Source of the DNA: Alectoria sarmentosa
Lineage: Eukaryota > Ascomycota > Lecanoromycetes > Lecanorales > Parmeliaceae
Reading direction: 5' to 3'
Assembly: GCA_009733775.1 (NCBI GenBank)
Contig: WOGZ01000073.1
Location: 62,001-126,000, forward strand
DNA length: 64,000 nucleotides
Both the position numbers and the translations under genes were made by a program. Below, in pieces: positions 44,640-56,017 of the stretch; the first letter of the stretch is position 1, and each line of letters starts with the position of its first letter. The notes under the pieces are model-generated. The model was given only the letters and a program-made list of their open reading frames with translations, searched no databases and was not told the DNA's origin.

Positions 44640-44830
44640 GAAATCGGTTCGATAGAAAAAGATTAACGATAATGCATCTTTTGATTGAGTATAAGGCAGA
44701 TGTGTCAATCAGAGCTCAAGACGATGAGATTGTATTGTATCGTGCGTTTGATTCAAGTCTTATTCAAAAGATCGAGTTACTCCTCGATAAAGGAGCATTA
44801 GTAAAAAACAAACAGAATCATTTAAAAAGG
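44640..44830 (+). pseudogene. Isolated ankyrin-repeat remnant
   Basis: The frame reads IMHLLIEYKADVSIRAQDDE and IQKIELLLDKGALVKNKQN, about two degenerate ankyrin repeats (compare LLIEYGADVN...). It is A+T-rich relative to its neighbours and has no identifiable start or remaining domains. Confidence 0.45.
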
Positions 44831-45203
44831 GGGTGGATTCTATCTCGCCCAAACCGGGGAAAAAAAATTCAAATTCAAGTCGAGATTTACGTGAGACACC
44901 GTACGATTCTATGACCAGGTCACTTCTCAATGAATTTGTTTTTTTGAAAAATTTGAAATCGCAGTGAAACTGCGTCTAATCTATCCACAGAAATTCCTAC
45001 AGGCGGACTCATGGCTGTAGAGTTGAAATTTCAATCTATAGGGGTGTGTGACAGACAATCCTTGCCAAGCATTCGAAAGGATTTGAATACGCTAAATACG
45101 CGCGCGACGCGCCAATTACATACTTTACCCACTTGCATTTTCCCCCACCATCTCACCAGGTCACACATACGTTCGAGTCTCTGGACATCCTCTTCATAAC
45201 ACC

Positions 45204-46718
45204 ATGGCGAAAAAACAGCCTCGTCCTGCGGCGAGGGCCAAATCGTATCCTAAAGTTGCCCGCAAACCTGCTCGACTATCAGCCCGGAAATCCTTCGACT
45301 TCCCCATCGATAAGCTCCCTGCGGAACTCATACACATGATATGTATCTACCTCAAGCCGACAGAACTCGCCAACCTCCGGCTCGTGTCCCGACTCGCTGT
45401 TCCCATCGCTCTAGGATACATGGTCCCAGAAGTCCACCTGATCCTCGCAAAGGACAGCTTCGAGCAGCTCAAGGCACTTGCTGAACATCCCATAGCCAGC
45501 AAATATGTCACCTCTTTCTTCTTCGAAGCCGACAAGCTTGGCGTACTCCCCCGCCAATCCTGGGAGCGCTCCGTTGCTGGTCCTGAATACGTTGCCCAAG
45601 TCGAAGAAATGCGCAGGCGGGGCCATCCGTGTCACCACGCCACTGAGAGGAGCTTGCGGACCTTCAAGCGTGAGGTCAGCAAGTTGAGCGCAGTGCCTCG
45701 TCATCAGTACACTAAAGAGCAGATGGACGATGCGTTTAGGAAATACAGCGACATCACCCACTTCCAACAGGATTCACAAGAAACAGCTGAGCAAGAGAAG
45801 GAAGTAGTAGAGGCTATGAAACATTTTCCCCATTTGAAAGAACTCACAATGACTGTGCAGTGCTGCCCTCGGATTGGTTCCTCCAGGCTGAGAAAGGCAT
45901 TCGAGCCAACCTTCTGCCCTCACTATCAAATTGAGAGCCCACGAGACACCAAGTCGGTACCTTTGGGCCTCCAGCAAACGCGTTCCCTTCTGCTCGGAGC
46001 CTATCACGCCGGACTGAAAGTGGAAGCCCTATACTGTGATGTAGTCAGCTGGCGGATCCTCAAGCAAGACGTCGAGACTTTTACCCGCATGAAAGACAGC
46101 CTGTCGAACCTCAAGGACCTGAGACTGGACTTCGCTACAAACCATACAGGATACGATGTTCCGGACGTAGCAAGCGACGTAGAATCTTGCTCCTCCTACC
46201 TCGCAGCAGGACGGCTCGAGGACTTCCTCACCGCAGCGCCCAACCTTGAACATCTACAAATCGGCTTCCAATTCAACCAACCCGTCTGGCCCGCCGATCT
46301 CAAAAACGTAGTCGGCGAGCACCACTGGCTCTCCCTCAAGATCGCCGAACTCAAAATGATCGGCACCAGCGAAAACAACCTCGTCGCCTTCTGCTCCCGA
46401 CACGCCGGCACCCTCAAGTCCCTCCACCTTTCTAGCATGGGACTCGTGGATGGAGATTGGTTCTCCGCTTTCAACCGGATGCGCAAGATTTTGACGCTGG
46501 ACACCATGATGGTGTCGGGACGGTTGGAAGGGTTGGGCGAAGAGTTGGATTTCGAGATGGGCTCGGAGGATTATTGCCCCGAGCTCAAGGAGGGCATCGA
46601 GGCCTATTTCCTGGGGCCCTGTTCGAGCGATGAGATGAGCCTGGATGACTTTATGGAATTCTATCTGCAGGATACGGACGATACGTGGTCGGAATTGGAT
46701 TCCGATGATGAGGTGTGA
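45204..46718 (+). CDS. F-box domain protein
   Basis: A single-exon, 504-residue protein. After a basic N-terminal tail, an F-box lies at about residues 30-70 (FDFPIDKLPAELIHMICIYL, then LANLRLVSRLAVPIALGYM). F-box proteins bind Skp1 and bring substrates to SCF ubiquitin ligases. The remainder has leucine-rich, LRR-like stretches (NLEHLQIGFQF, LKSLHLSSMGLVDGDWFSAF) typical of the fungal F-box/LRR group, and a strongly acidic C-terminus. The ATG follows sequence with no coding features. It appears intact. Confidence 0.8.
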   Translation: MAKKQPRPAARAKSYPKVARKPARLSARKSFDFPIDKLPAELIHMICIYLKPTELANLRLVSRLAVPIALGYMVPEVHLILAKDSFEQLKALAEHPIASKYVTSFFFEADKLGVLPRQSWERSVAGPEYVAQVEEMRRRGHPCHHATERSLRTFKREVSKLSAVPRHQYTKEQMDDAFRKYSDITHFQQDSQETAEQEKEVVEAMKHFPHLKELTMTVQCCPRIGSSRLRKAFEPTFCPHYQIESPRDTKSVPLGLQQTRSLLLGAYHAGLKVEALYCDVVSWRILKQDVETFTRMKDSLSNLKDLRLDFATNHTGYDVPDVASDVESCSSYLAAGRLEDFLTAAPNLEHLQIGFQFNQPVWPADLKNVVGEHHWLSLKIAELKMIGTSENNLVAFCSRHAGTLKSLHLSSMGLVDGDWFSAFNRMRKILTLDTMMVSGRLEGLGEELDFEMGSEDYCPELKEGIEAYFLGPCSSDEMSLDDFMEFYLQDTDDTWSELDSDDEV

Positions 46719-47184
46719 TGAATATGCGTAAGGATGCGCTGGCCGCTGAGATAAGAAAAGAACATGATGATGCTACTACTACTACTAATACTACTGGCCG
46801 GCATGATGATTCTTGCTTGAGTTCTCGGAGGGTTGAAAACGCTGTCAGATGTTTCTGCAATTGTTGCGCTCAAATAGTGCTGTTGAAGACTTGCAATTCA
46901 AATTCCATCCTCTACAGACATTCCCAGGATCGAAATCCTTGTGGCCAAAACAAAAAGTAATACAGCGCCGCTGCTGAAAGAACCCGCTTTTTGAAATCGT
47001 GACCGCCACCCAAAAATCCGAACGTCTCTAGATCCCACTCCGAATCTAGCAACTCAAAGCCCTCGTCCCAGAGTTCCCAATGCGAAGATATCCCACAACT
47101 CCCTTGAATAGGAGTACAGCGGGCGTGAAAAGTCACACACATGGTATCATCGAACAGAAAAAACGCATCAAAACTGCTCCCACC
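46719..47184. other. Intergenic between convergent genes
   Basis: About 470 bases between the 3' ends of the F-box and kinase genes. It contains a short run of ACT triplets near 46775-46790. No gene recognised. Confidence 0.45.
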
Positions 47185-49259
47185 CTACTCGTAATTCCCA
47201 TCATCATCCTCCGCCTGCATCCTCAACCCCCCAGGAAACCCTACCCCACCCCCCACCCACTCCCTCTCCCACACCCTCTCTAACCCCCACCTCGACCGTG
47301 CCCTCGCCAACAGCCCCTCCACCACCTCCCTCGCGCCCTCCAACTCCCTCCCCTTGGCGCCATCCCACTCCCCCTCCGCATCCGCATACCGGACCCACTG
47401 CCACTCGCACCGTGCGATCCGATGGCTCGTGGGGCTCTTCCTGCGGGCGCCCGGGACGGGATCGAACGGCAGGCGGCCCTCCATGATGGCGTACAAGAGG
47501 ACGCCGAGGGCCCAGGCGTCCGTGGCGCGGCCGTCGTATTCCTGGCCGATGAGCACCTCGGGGGCGGCGTAGTCCTCGCTGCCGCAGCGGGTGTCGAGGA
47601 GGGGGGAGGCGGGGGGGCGGGGGATCCAGCGGCCGAGGCCGAGGTCCGTAAGGGTGACGGTGGGGGTCGGGTAGGTTTGCCAGTTAGTGGTGGTGAGGAG
47701 GGAGGGGGTGGGGATGTTGACGAGGACGTCTGGGTGGTCGCGTTAGCATGTCTGAGAGGTACGTCTTTGGTGCGCTTTGGGTATATACTTTCGAGCTTGA
47801 TGTCGCGGTGTACGATATATTGCGAATGCAGATATCGTACGGCCGCAACCAATTCGGAGAAGATGCGGCGGATCAGGCTCGGTGTTAGGATTTCGAGCTT
47901 TAAGCTTGCCAGTTCGAAAAGATCGCCACCGGCGCAGTAATTGAGGACGAGAAAGGCTTGCCGTTCACACATTCTGACGGCTTTGAGGTGCACTAATGAT
48001 GGATGATGTATTGACTTCATGATTTCCAATTCACGCTTTATCGAAATCTGCATCTTCTTCTCATCCGCACCTCCAACTGGCCCTTGCTCACAGATTTTGA
48101 CCGCTACTAGAGAATTAGGACTGACTTGACTTTCGTCCAACGTGATTGGCCCATCGATGCCCTCGCTAGTGGCAAGCATCACCGTGCTAAAAGTCCCCTT
48201 TCCGAGCTGGCGCAATCCTCTCCACCTTCTCAGCTTGCTTCCGTGAACCATGTGAGCCTCGTACAGTAATGGCAGTGGGCCCTTGGCTAATTTGGGACTC
48301 GACAGTGGGCTTTCAAGATCTGCACTGTCGGCTCCCTGGTTACTGTCCGGTGGAGTTGGGGGCTTCGGTATGGATATGGCTAGGCCTCGTTGTATGGCTA
48401 AATATTGTTCACGATGCATGTGCTCTTCAGGTGGGGACAGCGAAGTAATGACGGGCGGTGCGCCAGATGTCGATACGACAATGTTGCGAGATCTAGGTAT
48501 CTGCACCCCCTCCGGTACGTACTCGCTGACACTTCGATTCTTCGCATATGCAGCTGCATTCGCATTGTAGATCTGCGCTTGTTCGCTAGTCATATCCCTT
48601 GCCACGAGAGGTATCTTACGTTTCTTAGGCGAGGTTCGCGAAAAGTCCATTGGCTCTGGTAGTCCTTCATCAACTTCCTCAGCCGTAATTGCAATCGGTC
48701 TAGCGTCGCCCATTTCCTCGTTGATTGACCTTCTCCCATACCCTGGGGAGCCCCATCCCGAAATGGGCGAGGGCAATGGAGTCATATCGACCAGTGGTCC
48801 GACCCCTGGTGACGATAGTGCAGAGCCTGGCGTGAGCGAATCGGCCCTACGTCTCGAGGAAAATGCGGATCGGATGCTGGAGCTGCGGACAGGTAGACCA
48901 GCATTGAAGACGGTTTGTGAGGTCTCGGAGATAGAATTGCTATTCACAGAGGACGAAGACGCCGACTCTTCGCGCTTCCTCTCGCTCAGGTGCTCCGTTT
49001 GAAGTCGTAGGCCTGCACTCTGCGGAGTCGCGACATGTGGTGATGTTATTGTTGGGAGAGGTGGGGACGTGGTATCGAGAGGGTGGAGGGAGGCATTGTA
49101 CTGAAACGAGGGTGGAGGTGAGAGATTTGGGAATGGTTCGAGAGAGAAATCTTCGTCTGTGGCTTTTTCTTGCTCATGTGGGCCGCTGGGAGTGTGGGCG
49201 AAACCAAGGGACTGGGGTCCTGGCGCTGCCGGTGGCTGGCTGGATTTCGTGGAAGACAT
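47185..49259 (-). CDS. Serine/threonine protein kinase with long disordered N-terminus
   Basis: Exons 47789-49259 and 47185-47729 (intron 47730-47788, GTATAT...GCTAACGCGACCACCCAG) sum to 672 codons (671 aa). The start MSSTKSSQPPAAPG at 49259 was chosen as the first ATG. Residues 1 to about 350 are Ser/Pro-rich. The kinase follows: LGKGTFSTVMLA, VAVKIC, IKRELEIM, VHRDIKLENV (completed across the intron), LTDLGLGRW (DLG instead of DFG), CGSEDYAAPEVLIG, DAWALGVLLYAIMEGRLPFD and RIARCEWQWVRYA. The last block marks a fungal kinase group I know from filamentous species, but I cannot give a firm gene name. Substitution of DFG by DLG occurs in active kinases. Confidence 0.82.
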
Positions 49260-49475
49260 TTGCTGAATATAATACAATCTCCTCAGTACAGCCTCTTGCA
49301 AGGACCAACAGCATCAATAGCCAGTGCGAACACGTCGAAGAGCCACTTGGGATGTGATGCCGCCGAGGCGCGTCGACATAGGACGAGGTTGAAACCGAGT
49401 TTGAGTCTAGATCTTGAGCAGGCAACCGAGGCAATCTCGCGCTCTAAAAACACCCAAAAACGTCGTGCCCCTACA

Positions 49476-49868
49476 AAGATGCCTCTTCTTAAGTGTATGA
49501 CGGCTTACTCTTCAATCAGCGCCGAAAATACTACATCTAAAAACAAAGAAATGGCTACCGAACACGAGCATGATAAGTATGCTCTACCCTTTGGGCTGAC
49601 AGGTGGAGGTGCGTGGTCTGGCAGGCTCTTGTCAAACTTCTTCATGCTCCGCGAAGCGGATGCTGCTCCTGAATTTCCACAATCTTCATTGTTAGACGAA
49701 TCAATGATCTTTCTATGCCATCCTCACTTGCAAGCTGTCCGCAATTACGAGGCTCTCGCAGAAACAATTAGTATCAGTTCAGTAACGCTGGAAAAATTGT
49801 CAACCTTCTTTTCGGCTTCCCCTTCAAGATTCTCAGCGGCCAGTGTGGTCGCACTTCAGTTGTTTTAA
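49476..49868 (+). CDS. Doubtful open frame between two genes
   Basis: A 130-codon frame beginning at an internal ATG of a longer open stretch (YALPFGLTGGGAWSGRLLSN, FLCHPHLQAVRNYEALAETI). No family recognised. It lies just after the divergent start of the kinase gene and ends 45 bases before the 3' end of the zinc-finger gene. Composition is not clearly coding. Confidence 0.25.
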   Translation, partial: KMPLLKCMTAYSSISAENTTSKNKEMATEHEHDKYALPFGLTGGGAWSGRLLSNFFMLREADAAPEFPQSSLLDESMIFLCHPHLQAVRNYEALAETISISSVTLEKLSTFFSASPSRFSAASVVALQLF

Positions 49869-49912
49869 CGAGATGCTGGAAACCGTTCCTTGCCTCCCTC
49901 TCCAAATACGTT

Positions 49913-50619
49913 CTAAGAAAAGCCAATCAGCCTCTGATTCCCCGCTAAAATGCCCCCCACGTTGCTCTGGACGCCATTGAACTTGATGAATCCGCAACTC
50001 TCGCTCTCCAAGTGATTGAACATCCCGGCCAACGTCTTGAACTGCGCCCCACACCGCACCTTGTTCGGACAGTGATATATGTCCTGCATATGCGCAGGGC
50101 TCTTCAGATGGCGATCCAGGTCGCCCATGGCAGTGAACTGGCGGCGGCAAAGATAGCACTGGTACGTGTGGCCGTTCCAGGCGTTGTCGGTAGACCAGGT
50201 CTCCCCGTGCCATTCCAAGAGGTTGTTCGTGATGATGCCGTTTCGATCGCGCTGTCGCAGGGTGTGGAAGATGCTCTCACGGTTGACGCAGTGTGCGTTT
50301 GGGCAAGCGCCGTTTTCGAGGTGATGCGAGACGCCGCTGGCGGAAGTGAAGGCTCGTTTACAAAAGGGGCACGAGACATTGGCGCCGCGATGGGTGCGGG
50401 AGTTGAGGTGCTGGGAGGGGTTTTGTCAGCCAGAATGATGTATCAGTAGGAGAGAGAACAGAGAGGAAAGAGAAGGGATACCATGCGAAGATTGTTGCCG
50501 TTGTTGAACATCCGCTTGCAGGGTGCACAGTAATGTTCCCAGTGGCCACGAGCGTTCATATGCTGCTCGGATGCCTTGAGGCTATTGAAGGTACGCGTGC
50601 ATGTGTCACATTCCCACAT
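49913..50619 (-). CDS. C2H2 zinc-finger protein
   Basis: Exons 50482-50619 and 49913-50410 (71-nt intron) make 212 codons (211 aa). C2H2 fingers in order are CDTCTRTFNSLKASEQHMNA, CAPCKRMFNNGNNLRM (completed after the intron by HLNSRTH), CPFCKRAFTSASGVSHHLE, and CYLCRRQFTAMGDLDRHLKS with PAH. A last Cys-rich unit is CPNKVRCGAQFKTLAGMFNH. This matches a fungal family of short multi-finger proteins that probably bind nucleic acid. The start MWECDTC places the first finger at the very N-terminus, usual for the family. It appears intact. Confidence 0.8.
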
Positions 50620-51299
50620 GATGGATGGAGTATATAGTAGTTATCAATTGCGTGAAAAGTAGATTGTCCAAAGATAATTTTGAGAAAGAAAGAAGGAGGT
50701 GACTCGCCCGTCTTCCTTTTACCCCTTGCTCAGAACCGTGTCCACATGGCCATGGGGATTGGGGAAACACCCACCTACAAGTATGCCCGCTCGGACATCG
50801 GCTGTATGCAGCTGTATATCATATGCACGCTCAGACAACCCCACCGATTGATAAGGTTCGGACAATTGCGGCGTTACCAGCTTGGCCCCCAAACTTCGCC
50901 AAGCTATTTCGAAGCCCAGTTTGGCCCCAGCGGTCGGAGACGTTCTCCCGTCAACAAAGGTATCCCACGGTTCCGAATTCTACAGCCCCATGGCCAAAAT
51001 CCCCCATCCACAAGTTCAGTAGCGTAGAGAATCTACCAATCACCCACAGTCTCGTCTCCCCGCTGTCCCCCTTCTTGTTGCAGAATTGTACACCTCTGGT
51101 GAGCCCCTTTGAATTGAGGATTGATCACTGAGTAAAAGGACTCTGTCGACGATTTGGGGATTCCTGAGCTTTCCCCGGGAAACCATAGCAACGCCGGAAA
51201 TAAGTGGCATTTGTGACGGAAATTTCCCCAATTAAAGACTGTTTTGGTAGAAAAGAGAATAGTTTCTTGTGGAATGAATTTTCTTTTTTTCAACATATT
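50620..51299. other. Upstream region of the zinc-finger gene; nothing recognised
   Basis: About 680 bases with short frames only. Presumed promoter of the zinc-finger gene at its left end. Confidence 0.4.
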
Positions 51300-51910
51300 T
51301 CGGTCGAAGGAGCCGATTTTTCCTGGTTTCTATCCATGTGAACGTGCACGAATGGAAAATGGGGAGCCTGTGGATCTTGTTTTTTCAACCTTTCTTGATT
51401 GAAACGCCGAGTTGTTCTGGTTTATACCTGCATATATGTTCACAAGTGAAAAGATGGGACCTGTGAAACCTCTCTTAAATGTCATCACGATTTCAGAAAC
51501 AAACGCCACTTTGTCATCGAACTGAACCCTAAGTAGCTGCCGTTTTTTTTTTTTTTTTTCTGTCCTTTTTGACAGGAAGAGCCAAATTGTTGTGATTTTT
51601 ACCCACACAAATGCGCATATACAGAACAAAGGAACGTTTGAAAAGTCCCTACGAAGTCATGAGGATGCCAGAAAAGGTGTCCGATGGTAAGAATTGTTCC
51701 CTGAATGCCTGTCACTTTATTCCTTTTTCCAACAGTTTTTGATAGGAAGAGCCGATTTGTTGTGGTTGATATCCATATAAATTCGCACAGACGGAAAGAC
51801 GGGGAGCTTATAAGATTGCCACTTGGAAACATTGAGATTTCCTCTGTCCATGACATATCGTATAGTCTCCCGTGTAATTATTGATAAAACATCTGTCGAG
51901 AATAGAAACC
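51300..51910. repeat. Degenerate tandem repeat, about 171-174 bp period
   Basis: The phrase gAGCCgAtTTgTTgtGGtT...taTcCatatanatncgcaca...GAaAagAngGGgagc recurs at about 51311, 51405, 51579 and 51750. The last three copies are spaced 174 and 171 bases; the first two only 94, probably after an internal deletion. Copies differ at many positions. A run of about 18 T (from 51543) lies inside one unit. No coding function is apparent. Confidence 0.55.
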
Positions 51911-54047
51911 CTAACGACAACATCGAGTCATCTCGCTTACCGAGCCCCTATATGAAGGTGCAGACCGCCACAGGCGCCACGTATCATCACCTCCATCACA
52001 GCCTTTTCTCCCGCTCGTGTTCTTCACGCAAGCCCCAACCGCTCCGCCGCAAGCCATGCTACCAACATCCGTAGATGAAGCCTGGCTGAATACGCAGCCG
52101 GTCAAACCACCACCCTTAAAGGGGCAATTTGAAATGGGATACTTGACCTCGTTGCCGTCAAATGCCTTCGGATCGTCGTAGATGGCTTTGTCGTTGCAAG
52201 GATTGTAAGTTACTCCTTGCGGGTCCGTGAAGACTGTCCAGTAGCTCTCGCATGCTGCTCCCCCTCCCTCGCCCAAGCCGCCGTCAGGCACGCATCCATC
52301 AAAGTAGCCGAGGTTGAAGATCTGAGGTGGTGCGGGCAGCGGCGTCGGGGATGGAGGCGGCGGTGGAGTGGTCGATGAGCCTGTGGCGACGCAGTTGGGT
52401 ATGGTGGTGCACTCGCCATTGTTGCCGTCAACGATGGTGCAGACTTGACAGTTGCTGGCGACTACGCTAGCCGATGATGTTGGGTTGATGGTCTAGGAAG
52501 GAAGCGCCGTAAAGGCACAGCTGCCCATCGATGAGGGTTCGGGGTAATTTAAGCTTCCGTCGCATACGCAATAGGCAGATTTGATGCCTAGATCAGGATC
52601 CTCATCTTGGAGGTAGCAAGATGGTGTTGGGGTCGGAGCCAGAGTGGGTGCAGATGTGTTTGGAGGTGAAATGATGGTAGCCGAAGCAGTAATTGAGCCG
52701 GCGGGTTCCGCGTCTGAGTCTATGCCATCTTGACCTCCGTCCTCAGTGGGGTCTTCTGTTGGGTAAGATTCAGCCCCAGTAGTTGTAATGCTTGCTATGA
52801 CGTCGCCGCCTATAACAAGAGATGAGCTTGTCGTCGTGCAGCTCGAAGAGTCGGAATTTACTGATGTACATGATACCCCGAACTCGGTGACAGTCGATTC
52901 TGAGCATGATGTGGGCGAAGGTGAAGGCTCAGGAGAAGGTCTAGGATCGAGGCTGGGAGGACCTTCGGGATCTGGGTCATCCGGGTCATAGAACCCCAAC
53001 CCTGGCCCAGGAATGCAGTCGGGCAGGCAAGGAAGATGACAGAACAACCCCAAGCACTTGTGCCCACAGCCAATCCTACAAGGACTCTTCCAAATTCCAG
53101 ATCTTTGAGCAACAGGAGGATGTTGCTGTGGCCCAGGTGACGTAGTTGAGCAAAGATAGGGAGGCGGAGTGACAGCGCGTGTCTGTGGAGGATGAGTGAC
53201 ACCGGATTGGCTCCAGGGATTACGATCATCTGTAACAGTGAATGGAGGTGGTGATATACTGCTGGTGATATAGATCAGCGAGGAGCTTACGCCGCTGCTG
53301 ATGTTGACATTCCATAGAATCCAATCTGTCGTAATCGGAGGTATTGTGAGTGTAGTGGTCTCCATTATTCTATCATAGCCAGTCGATGTTGACACGTCCC
53401 CGTTCTCGAGTGTCGTTACCTGAGGTGTTAGCCACGCAACCTCGAGAGAGGTGGTGAGGAGCGGGAAGATAATAGTGGTTATCGATGACAATTTCAAAGG
53501 CGATAAGATGTATACACTTGGTGGTATGCAGTAGATGGTTGGATCTATAACTGAACACACGCCCGGATCAATCAATCCAAACATCGCCGGAAGGTCCCGA
53601 ATCGTTTGTCCAATTCTCGCAAGGGCCAGAGATACAGCCGGGACCGCAAAAAGCTTTATTAGAGCCACAAAAGCCTGCGGATTAACAGCATGATCCTCCA
53701 GACCAAGAACCCCAGATCGCATCTTCGAAAGTAGGTCGACAGGTCCCATCCGTGTTCTCAGCTCCTGAAAAACAAGGTCCTAATTGACAGCCGTTACCAC
53801 AAAAGCTCGCTACAGTATCAAGCAGCCTGAGTTTCGCTGGGTAGGGCCCTTCAGCAGCGGGTCGAGCGTGTTCGAGTTCTATTTCAGGTGGACTAGTCTT
53901 GTGGTAGAAGATTGCAAGAACGACGCGTGGTTGTGGTTGGCCAAGGCCGTCACTATCAATCTCCTGTCTCTCCAACTCTTTCGCAAAAGACCAATGATAT
54001 GACTGGGATGCGATTGAAAAGATATCTGACGGCCATATATTGTGCAT
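51911..54047 (-). pseudogene. Remnant of a class V chitinase-type protein without the catalytic domain
   Basis: The minus strand carries chitin-binding (CBM18-like) Cys modules: SFCGNGCQLGPCFSG, then GSWSGGSCC, stop TAA at 53682-53684, and SAGFCGSNKAFCGPGCISGP. In another frame follows the long C-terminal region usual in fungal LysM/CBM18 class V chitinases: VIDPTIYCIPPSV, TTSLEVAWLTPQV, GCGHKCLGLFCHLPCLPDC and NCQVCTIVDGNNGECTT. It ends with the ACESYWTVF...CNDKAIY block. A TAG at 52493-52495 interrupts it. Both stops fit C-to-T changes of CAA and CAG. The GH18 catalytic domain, which should lie between the chitin-binding and C-terminal parts, is absent, and the frame changes there (near 53590). 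Confidence 0.6.
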
Positions 54048-54224
54048 CTCACTTCAACTTTCCGTTTGGCTACACAATGATTGTAAAAGGGTAGTATAAT
54101 TTGGGGTTTGATTTAAGCCTCTTGCAGGTATCCGATTAGAGCCGGCCCTACGCTTGTTCAAGTATGTGGGCCGTGGTGAAATGGGATCTCATACGTGTGC
54201 ACCCCTATTTAATACATGTAAATT

Positions 54225-54530
54225 CCTCGGCAAACCCGACCTGCATCCAAGTCTCATTACATGGACTATTGAAGCGGTTGGATCCCTTTTCGGCGAATTT
54301 GCCTTGAAACACAGTCAATTGGACCTGCATTGAAGGACATCTTTCACACCCTTGACTATTGTAGTAATCGGATCCGTTTTCTGCAGAGTTGTGTTCAACA
54401 CAATCGCCTCGACCTGCACTGAGGGAAAAAATTCATGCCCTTGACCATTAAAGCAATCGGATCCGCCTTTTGCAGAGTCCATTCAAAAACAGCAACTTGA
54501 AAATGCATGAACAATGTGCCTCACACCTTT
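54225..54530. repeat. Degenerate tandem repeat, about 89-90 bp period
   Basis: Units starting GACTATTGAAG (54264), GACTATTGTAG (54354) and GACCATTAAAG (54443) share GATCC, a TTTTGCAGAGT-like block, CCTGCA and a CACCCTT/GCCCTT end. A partial unit with CCGACCTGCATCCAAG precedes the first. Three and a part copies; sequence identity is moderate. No gene was recognised. Confidence 0.55.
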
Positions 54531-56017
54531 GCATGTACCCGGCGAATGGGTCGGGGGTCTGAGGCGAGGGTTGCTGTTGCGCCAACAACGTCGGACAGTT
54601 ACTTGGATGTACTTAAAAGAGGCACCCAGGAGCGAGTAGATCTAGAAGAGCTTCCGGAATTACTACCCCTGCTGTACGCATCTGGTGTCTAGACAACGCC
54701 TTCAGAGCTGCGAAAGCACTGCAGACGATTCGGAATCTATCCAGCAAGTGTATCAGTTTCCCTTCCCAACCCAACGCGAAAAGACACATCTCTGCATCAG
54801 AAAACCCCCCAGAGCATTCGACCCATCCCCAGCACGCAAGGAGATCAGCTATACCCCAAACATCCACAAGGGGCTCCAGATCCACGGTCTCTACATGTAT
54901 CCCACAACGGCCCTTGATCAATCTGCTACCCTCCACAGCGGTCTCGGTCCTATGCCGCTATCAGAACCACATACGACATTTGATTTCGATTCTCTTAAAA
55001 AGCTTGTTTCGAATCTCAGTTTAAGCGCTGACGACTGCATTGCCGATTTGGAACATGGAGGCTGAACAACCGCCCACCATCGTCTCAGATCTCGAATTGG
55101 TAGAGTTGCTCGAATCGATGCCTGATCCGGTAGATTGATGGTGCCGGGGTTCTGATCGCTGGAGGAAAGAAAGGGCAGATGTGAAGGGAGTCATGGGAGC
55201 AAGCGCAGCCAAAGCTTGTATCGAGAAAGAAAATCTCACCTGTCTTTTGCGAACCTGATACAGGTGCGAGTATTGAGGCTGCGCAAAGCTCGAGAAGATG
55301 AGCTGAGCTCTAGACACTTCCGTTCCGTGTCATAGAACCGATCTTCGTGAAAGATCAAGCGATGCAAACTCCGCGCACCACTGAAAATCGAAGCCATATC
55401 ACTATCATTGAAAGCTGGCGGTTTTGTCCCAAAATATCTGGAAAGAGACAAGCTAGGTCGCACCCCAGATAGTTGCTTCATGAACACCTTGGATCAGGAG
55501 GGGCAGCTTCTCAACCGCCCGACCCGTGACAACTGCAATGGCCTGTCAATCTAGCTACTCCTAGTTCACAGCGCGGGTATTTTTTGAATGTAGAAGCCAT
55601 TTGAGGCTACGTTGAGTCTTTTCGGACTCTACAGCCACACTGCAAGCGCCAAAAGCTCCACGAATCAGCGTCGCCGGCAGAAGGGTTTCACTTGTCGATA
55701 ACACCTTGTCTTCCGGAGTCAAAAATCTCGATGATTGAAACAATAAAGCAAAGACCGAGAGTTGCGATCAAGCCAAAAGGCACCACGACGACAGGTCAAC
55801 AAGCTACTGAAGCTCGATGGATAGCCCTTCACTTTCAAATGGTCAAGAGATGGCACAATGGCTGAACGCCATCTGGCTAATTTTGAGTAAGACATGGGTG
55901 ACTGGAAGGATGCTCCAGAACGATGCCTTTGATGCTTGCCGTACATGTACATAGCTCAAACTCCACGCAATGATGCATCTCCACCATCTCCTACACTGTA
56001 GCACCCATATAACCATC
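54531..56017. other. Long stretch without recognised genes
   Basis: About 1.5 kb with several short frames on both strands (largest at 54685-55065 plus and 54613-54936 minus). None resembles a known family. It may hold unannotated small genes, but I cannot support one. Confidence 0.35.

Noticed and set aside
47204..47486. Several long Pro-, Gly- or Arg-rich open frames on both strands
   Set aside because: They are shadows of the G+C-rich last exon of the kinase gene in other frames.
51543..51560. Run of about 18 T as a possible poly-A tail of a retroposon
   Set aside because: It lies within a unit of the degenerate repeat and no coding or target-site structure accompanies it.
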